From the NCBI GenBank assembly GCA_052387115.1, contig JBQTJM010000008.1:1-7126 (forward strand): 7,126 nt of DNA, written 5' to 3'. Made by a program: the position numbers and the translations under genes. Below, one piece after another: positions 1-6,734 of the stretch (its first letter is position 1; the number at the start of each line of letters is the position of its first letter). This DNA is from JACCXJ01 sp052387115. Lineage in GTDB: Bacteria; Pseudomonadota; Gammaproteobacteria; JACCXJ01. Under the pieces are notes generated by a model, which saw only the letters and a program-made list of their open reading frames with translations, was not told the DNA's origin and did not search any database.

Positions 1-2
1 TC

Positions 3-83
3 GAGTGGAAATTCACACGCCGCGACTTGGCAGCGATGCTCGCCAAGATCCAACCGTCTGACATCTATCAGAAGGCGGCATGA
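3..83 (+). pseudogene. C-terminal end of a probable IS630-family transposase (cut by window edge)
   Basis: The frame starting at base 3 is open to a TGA at 81-83 and gives 26 residues, beginning EWKFTRRDLAAMLAKI. A W-x-F-T-R-x-D-L string just before the stop is typical of the C-termini of IS630-type DDE transposases, the family I infer. The catalytic DDE residues would lie upstream, outside the window, so activity cannot be judged. The coding end runs toward the broken minus-strand island, so the element sits at the island's left border. It could instead be the tail of another DNA-binding protein; only 26 residues support the call. Confidence 0.5.
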
Positions 84-164
84 GTCCAATGGATACGTGA
101 CTATACTTACGAAATGGAGTACTTAGCGAGGCTGTTTGTGAATGTGTCGGCGATCCGGAGTCCA
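84..164. mobile_element. Probable right end of the IS630-type element and its junction with the island
   Basis: This 81-bp stretch has no gene. Just after the transposase stop it becomes AT-richer, with ACTATACTTACGAAATGGAG followed by TACTTAG at about 100-126. That resembles the terminal inverted repeats of IS630 elements, which insert at TA, so the element edge is likely near 120-126. The matching left repeat is outside the window, so the boundary is inferred. The remaining bases to 164 belong to the flank and lead into the minus-strand ORF ending at 165. Confidence 0.3.
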
Positions 165-251
165 TCAGCCCACCCGGAACACCGCCATCACTTCGTTGCC
201 CGCCAGTCGGGTCGCAGGCGATGAGCCCAGAAGTACCGCTGAGGTGGTCAT
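165..251 (-). pseudogene. Short ORF ending in a second copy of the Mod methyltransferase C-terminus
   Basis: A minus-strand ATG at 251-249 is preceded by GAAGGA, a good Shine-Dalgarno, and lies 20 bases after the repaired stop (272-274) of the upstream gene. It gives 28 residues, ending LAGNEVMAVFRVG. That ending matches the end of the Mod gene at 2599 (HLGDEVMKVFRVE), and the DNA shares 14 identical bases (170-183 and 2604-2617). The first 15 residues or so (MTTSAVLLGSS...) do not resemble Mod. The likely history is the start of a further gene joined by deletion to the 3' end of a second methyltransferase gene. It is also in frame with the broken-frame extension of the preceding gene, so a naive ORF call absorbs it. 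Confidence 0.5.
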
Positions 252-271
252 CGTTCCTTCGCCGGGTGGAC

Positions 272-1229
272 CTATCGCTTGGTGATCTTTGGACCGACGT
301 ACACTACATGCAGGCAGCGGCTCGTCTGGGCCTACGGGCCAAGTGAAGTGGATGCGCAGCTGGGGGGTCTTCACCTTGCCGTGCCAGGTGCAGAACAAGG
401 ACTGGCCATCCAACGTTGGGTGCCGGAAAGTGAGCTCCTTTCGGAAGTCGCGCTTCTCGGCATCCGAGGAATCCGAGAACCAGGCCTTGTCTCCGGTGAA
501 GTGGTCTTGGTACAGCCGCTGCCCCTCGGGCGTGCGCTGCCCGTGTTCATCCCGGCAGCTCTTGAGCCGGTGCAGAATCTCCAGGAGTACGAGGACGCGT
601 TCCGCGGCCCCGGGGACAAAGGGATATCCCAGAAGATCCTCGAAGGAATCGGGCGAGAATGTGAGCTCGGGGCACCGCGCAGTGGCGACTTTCGCCACCT
701 GCTTCCAGGACGCGAGGGGCACCGGAGCGGCCCGCATAACTGCTTCCACTCTATCCGGGTCCCAGTGGTTGACGACCTCGACGGTCCTCCCCGCGCCGAA
801 GTCTGCGATCCAGATGACGGGTACCGGGGAGAACTGCCACGAAGACGGAATCAGGCTTACGAGGTGGCGCTCGATTCCGTGGAAGCAGCAGTAAGCAGAC
901 TCCCCTACCGCGCTGTCCGTAACGACGATCTCGTTGCACTCCAGGTAGTCGTCTGGCCCATGGACCCGGGTATCCTCCCAAAAGGGTCCCTGTCGCGTCA
1001 GCCACTGCATCAGCGCTCGCTTCTCGTCTATAGAGAACGCCCCGATCGCCTGGGGCATCGACAAGGTTTTGGTCACCTGAGTGTGGGCGATGTTTCTGTG
1101 GCAGTGCAACTCGCGACCAAACCGTCGTGCGAGCTGCCGAATGGCCATTACGCGGCTGATAGCGATCCGAAACGCGGCGACATCTAGAAACTGCCCGTGG
1201 ATCGAGACGTCGTTGGCGAGGAGCTCCAC
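272..1229 (-). pseudogene. Unrecognised conserved-looking protein downstream of DUF262, frameshifted near its C-terminus
   Basis: I do not recognise a named family. GTG at 1229 is the start: GGGGA lies 7 bases upstream, and the repaired DUF262 gene stops at 1231-1233, leaving a one-base gap that implies coupling. About 305 residues read cleanly (MELLANDVSIHGQF...). The N-terminal part has HCHRN (42-46), GPFWEDTR (81-88) and CCFHGIERHLVSLIPSSW (114-131). The C-terminal part has TPEGQRLYQDHF (233-244), FSDSSD, FCTWHGKVKTPQLRIHF (279-295) and WPVGPDEPL. No membrane segment or signal peptide is evident. At 310-317 the plus strand reads GCAGGCAG, a 4-bp tandem duplication. Removing one unit gives ...DEPLHVVYVGPKITKR and a stop at 272-274, a far more natural end than the unrepaired tail. 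The HGK...RIHF...VVYVGPK arrangement might suggest a small beta-rich toxin-like domain, but this is speculation. Confidence 0.6.
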
Positions 1230-1230
1230 C

Positions 1231-2480
1231 TCACTTTCCCCACCCTGCGAAGTAATTCATATCCTTGTCGAACTGGTCGAAGAAACCGTCGGGCCAGGTG
1301 TCGATGTTACCTGAGCTATCCAACAGCGGACTGAGTACTTGAGCCGCCTCCGTGGAGCGCGGTCTGAAGAAGTGGATGGCGATCTGTTCCGCTGCGAGTC
1401 GTCCCGAACATCGCCGCAGCTACCTTGAACCGGTGCCTGACCTTCCTCATGTCGTTCGGCCCGTAGGTGATCGCCCTGATAAAGTCCTCGTCTTCCATTA
1501 GGGGGTAGAAGGCGGTCCTCAGATCATCTGCGCGGGCCTCAACCAAGTGTTCGGGATGTCGGGAAAGCCCGGTCGACATGACGTCCCAAAGCGAGGCATT
1601 GAGCACGCCACGGCCATCCTGGCCCGCGGCGTGCTTTCTGAACGCGTGCTTGCCGAACACCTTGTAGTTATTGGCGAGGCTTGTCCGGAGCTCCGCCGAC
1701 AACTTCTTCAGATCCTGTGTCCCGAGGTTGTTCATTCTCCTCAGCCCTCGCGCAAGGAAATCGTCCATGTCCCCCCTGTACTCCTTGAGAGGGAGGAGCT
1801 GGAACGCGCAGAAGCGGTTGACGAACTCGCGGTCTCTCATCGTCGAGGTACGTAAGCTTTGTCCGGCCGCCTTCAAGAAGAGGTCGGTGATTGCCTCCTC
1901 CTTCAGGAACCGGGTCGCCTGGCCCATGAACAGGCAGTTGCGCATCTGCTGCCGGGTCAGAGGGACACCGCCATTTACGCGCTCGAAGATGTCCAGACGT
2001 GCTCGCTCAGGCACCTTCGTATCGATGACGTAGAGGATCAGATTGCAATCCTCAACGCGGTTCTGGAGCTTGGGCGAGAGGCCCTGGAAACGCTTCTTGT
2101 CTAGTTCGGCCTGATGCGGAAGCTTCAACCGCAACTCGTTATTCACGAAGCGCTTGAAGGTGGACAGGCGCTGCAAGCCGTCGACCACCACCATCCGTCC
2201 ATCGTCATCTTCCGCGAGATAGAACACGGGTAGCGGAATCCGCATCAGCACGGACTCGATGAGCTTGCTCTGTTTGTCCTCGGCCCAGATGAAGTCGCGC
2301 TGGAAATCTGGGTCCATGACGAAGGACCCCTTTTCGATCCTCCGCAGCACCTCATGGACCGTGCGATTCTCGTTTCGGATCAGCAGGGTGTCGATCGGGT
2401 AGTCGCCCCCAGGAGGCATCCTCGTCTCCGCCGAGGCCTTCGATCTCCTCGGGACCGGTATTAGTCAGCAGAGTGCTCAT
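1231..2480 (-). pseudogene. DUF262 domain protein (GmrS/ParB-like NTPase), disrupted by two frameshifts
   Basis: DUF262 proteins bind and hydrolyse nucleotides and recur in phage defence, for example as the GmrS half of the type IV GmrSD enzyme. The central frame (2419-1316) shows the hallmarks: MDPDFQRDFIW (35-45), KLIESVLMRIPLPVFYLAE (52-70), VDGLQRLSTF (79-88; the usual motif is DGQQR, so one Gln is Leu) and FERVNGG (145-151). No DUF1524 HNH domain follows, so this is not a fused GmrSD. Two shifts flank it. The likely true start is ATG at 2480, with GAGG five bases upstream, giving MSTLLTNTGPEEIEGLGGDE before a one-base slip near 2415-2420. Near 1390-1415 a second slip restores AAEQIAIHFFRPRSTEAAQ and a C-terminus ending NYFAGWGK at the TGA 1231-1233. 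Repaired length is about 415 residues. The ATG overlaps the stop of the small ORF before it (ATGA). Confidence 0.8.
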
Positions 2481-2599
2481 GCAGTCCTCGTTTGGCGCGC
2501 CTGTGGCTCGAAAGGAGCTTGTCGCGATCTACCTTTCGGTCGCGACAACGTATCATATTCAATAGACCCGACACGAATGTCCATAGCTCGATATTCCAT
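2477..2599 (-). CDS. Small 40-codon ORF linking mod and the DUF262 gene; function unknown
   Basis: ATG at 2599 overlaps the Mod stop (TAATG), and its TGA at 2477-2479 overlaps the probable DUF262 ATG (ATGA), so it fits exactly between two genes as a translational relay. The predicted peptide begins MEYRAMDIRVGSIEYDTL and ends basic and Gln-rich (RSRQAPFEPQARQTRTA). I recognise no family, and no dedicated Shine-Dalgarno stands out beyond the end of mod. It may be a real coupling peptide or accessory gene, the remnant of a larger gene, or chance. Bases around 2545-2600 are AT-richer than the surroundings, which argues mildly for non-coding. Confidence 0.3.
   Translation of the reverse strand: MEYRAMDIRVGSIEYDTLSRPKGRSRQAPFEPQARQTRTA
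2521..2546. repeat. Perfect 7-bp inverted repeat with 12-base loop
   Basis: GTCGCGA (2521-2527) and TCGCGAC (2540-2546) are exact reverse complements separated by 12 bases, inside the small ORF and about 40 bases upstream of the probable DUF262 start on the minus strand. No T-run follows on either strand, so a standard terminator is unlikely. An operator or an RNA hairpin affecting DUF262 translation is possible, as is chance in GC-rich DNA. Confidence 0.25.
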
Positions 2600-3471
2600 T
2601 ACTCCACCCGGAACACCTTCATCACCTCGTCCCCCAGGTGATTGATTACCTTCACCGCGATCCGGCCTGACTTCGGCTTGTCGAACGGGCGGGACGTATC
2701 GCTGTGCAGCGTCTCCCATGCCTCCTCGTTGATCTCGGCTTTGAGGGCAAGCAGGTAGTACCAGTAACGTGCGCCCATGATGCGAGCGCGGGCGAGAGCA
2801 AGGGCGACACGCGAGGTATCGATCGTGATCCAGCGGCGGCCCCATTGTTCGGCGACCTGAGCGGTGGTACCTGAACCGCAAGTTGGGTCCAGAACCAGAT
2901 CGCCGGGATCGGTCGTCATGAGTATGCACCGTTGCACGACACGTGAATCCGTCTGAACTACGTAGAGCTTCTCGTCACCGACGAAGCCCCCCGTTCCCGT
3001 GTCTAGCCAGGTGATTCCCGTGTCGGTAATCGGATGGTCCTCCCAGTACCGTACGAACCAAAGCCTCTTGCCCTTCTCGATCAAGCGGGATGCGAGCCCC
3101 AGTCGGTCCAAACCCGAGTGAGTGGTCTTCCAATGATTGTTCGGCGGAATGCTGAACGTAGCCCTGCGAAACTGGTAAGCGAAAGAGAGACTGGCACTTG
3201 CTCCGTCAGAAGCCAAAGGGTTGCGCGCTACGAGCCGAGATCCAGCGGGAATCAAAAGAGGATCGATCCTCTCAAGACTCGATATCGGCCGTCGATGTCC
3301 ATCGGGCATTTCGACGGTGTCGTAGAATTGCGTGTCTCGGGCGCTCGGTGCTGCTAGCACGGGGAGGCGACGGAACTTCTGAGCCGACTCGCTCCTGGAG
3401 TACCAAACGATGTAGTCGAAATTACGCTGAAGTAGACGTGTCTCGAACGCACCAGTCTTGCGAAATGCATG
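2599..3471 (-). pseudogene. Type III-like (Mod) adenine DNA methyltransferase, missing the N-terminus and an internal block
   Basis: Mod transfers a methyl group from S-adenosylmethionine to adenine to protect host DNA from the partner Res. The AdoMet motif I is clear: DLVLDPTCGSGTT (coding bases 2866-2889 for DPTCGSGT), preceded by TGTGGFVGDEKLYVVQT and VVQRCILMTTDPGD and followed by RWITIDTSRVALALARARIM. The C-terminus ends INHLGDEVMKVFRVE. GTG at 3360 is only the first start codon in the frame; Mod-like sequence extends upstream (FRKTGAFETRLLQRNFDYIVWYSR) to about 3471, where it meets HepT sequence. The catalytic DPPY motif, which precedes motif I in this class, is absent, so it cannot methylate. 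A second scar lies near 2746-2751: GARYWYYLL runs straight into ALKAEINEEAWETL, although homologues I recall carry a few hundred residues between these blocks. Confidence 0.8.
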
Positions 3472-3567
3472 CTGGATGATGGTCCAGATGGTGTCGTCGT
3501 CGATGCCGAGGTAGGCATGGATCAGCCGATTGCGGGTGGCGATGATCAGGCGCCAAGCAATCTCCGG
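3472..3567 (-). pseudogene. Fragment of a HepT-type (DUF86) HEPN RNase toxin
   Basis: Thirty-two codons between the Res and Mod pieces read PEIAWRLIIATRNRLIHAY followed by LGIDDDTIWTIIQ. RNRLIHAY is the RX4HXY motif of the HEPN RNase HepT, and W-R-x-I-I-x-x-R-N-R-x-I-H followed by a G-(I/V)-D and I-W pattern is the C-terminal signature of DUF86 proteins. HepT toxins are usually about 110-145 residues and pair with a MntA nucleotidyltransferase antitoxin; neither the rest of HepT nor MntA is present. The fragment is in frame with both neighbours, with joins near 3568 and 3471. A true HEPN insertion domain is less likely because the first helices are missing. Confidence 0.65.
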
Positions 3568-5629
3568 GTGGCCGTCGAGCCACTGGCGCGTGATCCGCTT
3601 GAGCTGGCCGAATAGGTGGAGCTTGGGCTCCTCGCCCGGGTCGCGCCACTTGGTGTAGAGCAGCCGTCGGGTGAGGTGGAAGAGGAGCGTCGAGCGACGC
3701 AGGTCGCCGGTGTGGATCAGGTTCAGGTCGACGGATTCGCCGAGGATGCCCTGGTTTTGGGTGACCGAAGGACCGACGAGGTCGGGGGTGAGCTCGAGCG
3801 TCGAGTCCTCGTTGAACTTGGCCGAGAGGCGCTCTTCCGGCAGCTCGACGCGGTAACCCTCGACCGAGGGAACCGGATCTCGCAGTCGTCACGGTCCGGC
3901 GTGATCGCCTCGACCTGGATCGTCTCGCGCGGCGGTTGGGGCGGAGCGATGACCGGCTTGGCCGTGAAGTCGAACGGGATGCCGAGGACGTCGGCGTACT
4001 CGACGTTGAAGAGCCCTTCTTCGTTGAGGTCGTAGGACTGACGCCGAAGTGCCCGGCCGATGACCTGCTCGCAGAGGAGCTGCGTGCCGAAGGCGCGAAC
4101 GCCGAGGACGTGGGTCACCGTGTTGGCATCCCAGCCCTCCGTCAGCATCGAGACGGACACGATGTAGCGCGTGGATCCACCGAGGCGGCCCTTCTTGCCG
4201 ACGGTGTTCATCACCTCGCGGAGCAGGTCCTGATCGGAGATGTTCTCGGCCTGCCGGCGGTCGCCGGTTCGTTCGATGATCTCGCGGCGGAAGCGGTCGA
4301 TCTCGTCGGCCGCCATGTTACGGAAGTTCTCGTCGAGGGCTTCGCCGGACGCGAGTTGCTCGCTGTCGATGAGCAGCGTGCGGGGACGCGCGAGCGGGTT
4401 GCGGTGCTCGTCGAAGTTGCGGAAGAGCGCGAGCCGGCCGTTCTCCAGCGTGGTGGAGTCGTTCTCGTTGTGGTGGTGGAAGCCGGAGATGTAGTCGTAG
4501 ACGAGCTTCGAGGTCGAGGTGTTGTTGCAGACGACGATGAAGCAGGGCGGGGCGGCTTTCGGTGGACCGCTTCGAGCCCGGAGATCCATAGCCGGGCGGC
4601 CTCCCGGTTTTTCTCGGCCTCCTTCCTGTCGTCCCCCTTGAGATCGCCCTCGTCGTCGTCACCGCGCTTCTCCCGATAGCAGTGGTGCGCCTCGTCGTTG
4701 AGCACCAGGATATACCTCATGCCCATGAGGTCGGGCATGACCCGTTGGAGCATCTGGCCGTCGGTTTCGAGCGTCTGGAGCTGCGGGCCTCGACCCTGCA
4801 GGAGAGAACGTCCACCTTTCGAGAGATCCATGGTCTCCCGCGGCTTGAATGCGTGGAAGTTGGTGATGACGATCTTTGCCCGAGCGACATCGCCGAGCAC
4901 GTCGCCCGGCACCAGCTCGCGGCTCTGATAGTAGCTGTCGGGGTCGTTCGGCTGGAGCACCCGAAGCCGGTCGCGGATGGTCAGCCCCGGCGTGACCACC
5001 AGGAACCCGCGCGTATACGTCTTGCTGTTCGGTCGTCTGACTGCATTGATCGTCTGCCAGGCGATGAGCATCGCCATCACCGTGGTCTTGCCGGCGCCTG
5101 TGGCGAGCTTGAGGGCCAACCTCGACAGTCCCGGATTGGATTGCTGGTTCGTGACATCGAGATGATCGAGAAATCTGCGGCCCTCTTTGCCGAGCTTCGG
5201 AGCGACTTCGGTCAGCCAGATGGCCGTCTCGACGGCTTCCAACTGGCAGAAGAACGGGCGGATGTTGCTGAATCTGTGGTGGCGCCAGTGCTGGAGCAAC
5301 CGGGCCGTCTCGGGCGTCACGTGCCACTGGCTCGAGTGCGGCAGCTCCCGCCAGAGATCGATGCGCCGGCGCAGCTCGTTGATGATCGACGTCGGGTCAT
5401 ACTGCTGGCTTTCGGTCGACAGCCCTTTTCCCTCGTCGAAGACGAACTGGCGCTGCTCTTGGCGGCGTTTCTTCGGCTTGGGGATCGGGGTGATGAACTC
5501 GGCGCGCCGTCGGTGATCGATGACCCGGTTGGTGGGCTGACCATTCTCGTCGAGCTCCCAGTATCGAGCGGGGTACTGATAGGGAGAGTTCAGGATCGGC
5601 TGTTCGAAGAATCGATCAGTCTCAGTCAT
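3568..5629 (-). pseudogene. Type III-like restriction enzyme subunit (Res, SF2 helicase), internally deleted, frameshifted and lacking its nuclease end
   Basis: ATG at 5629 follows GAGG at 5635-5638, five bases away. The opening MTETDRFFEQPILNSPYQYP and the following RYWELDENGQPTN match the long Res proteins NCBI calls BPTD_3080 family. Helicase motifs are RPFFCQLEAVETAIWL (124-139), ATGAGKT (Walker A, 176-182), LVVTPGLTIRDRL and LNDEAHHCY (DEAH, 312-315). After GLEAVHRK (near 4553-4561) the text jumps to AAPPCFIVVCNNTSTSKLVY in another frame. The expected motif III region (SAT), probably over 100 residues, is gone. Motifs V and VI follow: SVSMLTEGWDANTVTHVLGV and CEQVIGRALRRQ. At 3864-3866 a missing base, probably GGG to GG on the coding strand, shifts frame after CEIRFPR; reading resumes with VEGYRVELPEERL and continues to LFGQLKRITRQWLDGH, where HepT begins. 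The C-terminal PD-(D/E)XK nuclease expected in this family is absent. It should be inactive. Confidence 0.85.
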
Positions 5630-5924
5630 ATTCGCCTCATGCTCATTCCGGATTCGTGCTGGGCAGTGTGCCTGGGTGCACCTAACGATAGGGGAAGATC
5701 TGAGAAAAGAATAGGAACTTCAATGTGGTTTTGCAACAGGCCCTGTTACGGGCGCTGTTATGTCGGACGCGCCGACCGATGGTAGAGCGACTCGGGCGGG
5801 GGCGGGAAGAGGCCGCTGCGCTGACTCCGCATCGAAGGCGGCTGGCTGGCACCGCGCTCCCGCATTCCGATCTGCTAACATCTTCCGTTGCACCGCGAGT
5901 TGTGCGTGATCGGGGTAGAAGAGC
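5630..5924. other. Divergent intergenic region between res and the glycosyltransferase gene
   Basis: This 295-bp stretch separates minus-strand res from the plus-strand glycosyltransferase gene and should hold both promoters, but I see no convincing -35/-10 pair on either strand. Short overlapping repeats occur at about 5730-5765 (AACAGGCCCTGTT, then GGGCGCTGTTATG) and could bind a regulator or be chance. It also marks the border between the damaged island and intact genes, so an insertion junction may lie here; no clear attachment-site repeat is visible. ORFs here on both strands lack family signatures. Confidence 0.4.
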
Positions 5925-6656
5925 GTGGCGATACCCGAGCTAGTGTCCGATCGGTGGGCGCACCACGGGTGCTTGGCGCGCCTGTCCATCATCGTACCCT
6001 GTCTGAACGAAGCGGCCGTCATCGTGGAGGGACTCTGCGCCTTGGCACCCCTGCGCCGGCGGGGCGCCGAGTTGATCCTGGTGGACGGCGGCAGCCGCGA
6101 CGCGACGTCCGTGCTCGCGTGCCCTTGGGTCGATCGCGTGCTGAGTGCGCCGCCGGGCCGCGCCAGGCAGATGAACACGGGGGCGCGTGAGGCCCGGGGG
6201 GACATCCTGCTGTTCCTGCACGCCGACACGCGCCTGCCTCAGAACGCGGATGCCTTGATTACTAGCGCACTGGACAGTGGTCGGATCTGGGGGCGGTTTG
6301 ATGTGGAGATCGAGGGCCGGCATAAGATGCTGCGGGTGGTCGCCCGGCTCATGAACCTGCGCTCGCGCCTCACCGGCATCGCCACCGGGGACCAGGCGAT
6401 CTTCGTCTCCAGCCGCGCGTTCCGCGCGATCGGCGGCTATCCCGACCTCCCGCTCATGGAGGACATCGCGCTCAGCCGGCGCCTCAAGTCCTTGGGCAGG
6501 CCCGCGTGCCTCTGCGAGCGCGTGACGACCTCGGGGCGGCGTTGGGAAACGCAAGGCGTGTGGCGCACCATCCTGCTCATGTGGCGGTTGCGGCTGCGGT
6601 ATTTTCTGGGCACCGATCCGGGAAGGCTCGCGGCGCGCTACGAAGCGAGGCGGTGA
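5925..6656 (+). CDS. Family 2 glycosyltransferase, TIGR04283 type (rSAM/selenodomain-associated; arsenosugar biosynthesis)
   Basis: A 243-residue cytoplasmic GT-A glycosyltransferase, the usual size for the family. Seen in order: LSIIVPCLNEA (20-30, nucleotide-binding start), ELILVDGGSRDAT (49-61), PGRARQMNTGA (77-87, a family hallmark), LLFLHADTRLP (95-105, with the DXD-like HAD), WGRFDV, GIATGDQAIFVS (151-162) and LMEDIALSRRLK (177-188). It should transfer a sugar from a nucleotide donor; the acceptor is not known from the sequence. NCBI labels the family arsenosugar biosynthesis, while TIGRFAMs first named it for radical SAM neighbours, and a radical SAM gene does follow on the same strand. 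The start is uncertain: GTG 5925 has only a weak purine-rich AGAAGAG upstream; GTG 5943 or TTG 5973 would remove residues the family does not need. No lesions are seen. Confidence 0.85.
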   Translation: MAIPELVSDRWAHHGCLARLSIIVPCLNEAAVIVEGLCALAPLRRRGAELILVDGGSRDATSVLACPWVDRVLSAPPGRARQMNTGAREARGDILLFLHADTRLPQNADALITSALDSGRIWGRFDVEIEGRHKMLRVVARLMNLRSRLTGIATGDQAIFVSSRAFRAIGGYPDLPLMEDIALSRRLKSLGRPACLCERVTTSGRRWETQGVWRTILLMWRLRLRYFLGTDPGRLAARYEARR

Positions 6657-6734
6657 TCGCGGATGTCGCGATGGCGGGCAGAGCGGTATGCTACGCACGG
6701 TCGCAAATGGCCCTTTCTGATCCCCTCACCCTAG

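Noticed and set aside
279..1187. Plus-strand ORF of 302 codons
   Set aside because: It is antisense to the unknown protein, whose frame has a good SD, tight spacing to DUF262 and a natural C-terminus once repaired.
2521..2546. Terminator between mod and the DUF262 gene
   Set aside because: The stem is perfect but only 7 bp with a 12-base loop and no T-run, and it lies inside a tightly packed gene run.
3422..3892. Arg/Pro/His-rich minus-strand ORF of 156 codons
   Set aside because: It is out of frame with the Res and HepT sequence on the same strand and has the composition of an off-frame reading.
3936..4679. Plus-strand ORF of 247 codons rich in Val, Glu and Ala
   Set aside because: It mirrors the helicase motifs V and VI on the other strand; its composition is typical of a GC-rich shadow frame.
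5726..5765. Possible attachment site or operator (AACAGGCCCTGTT and GGGCGCTGTTATG)
   Set aside because: The repeats are short and imperfect, no integrase is in view, and no second copy was found at the other end of the island.
4682..5785. Long plus-strand ORF of 367 codons antisense to res
   Set aside because: It lies opposite the well-supported Res N-terminus, shows no recognisable motif, and is explained by high-GC antisense openness.
5940..6698. Minus-strand ORF of 252 codons opposite the glycosyltransferase
   Set aside because: It has no motifs and is His/Pro/Arg-rich, while the plus strand encodes a full-length TIGR04283-type enzyme.
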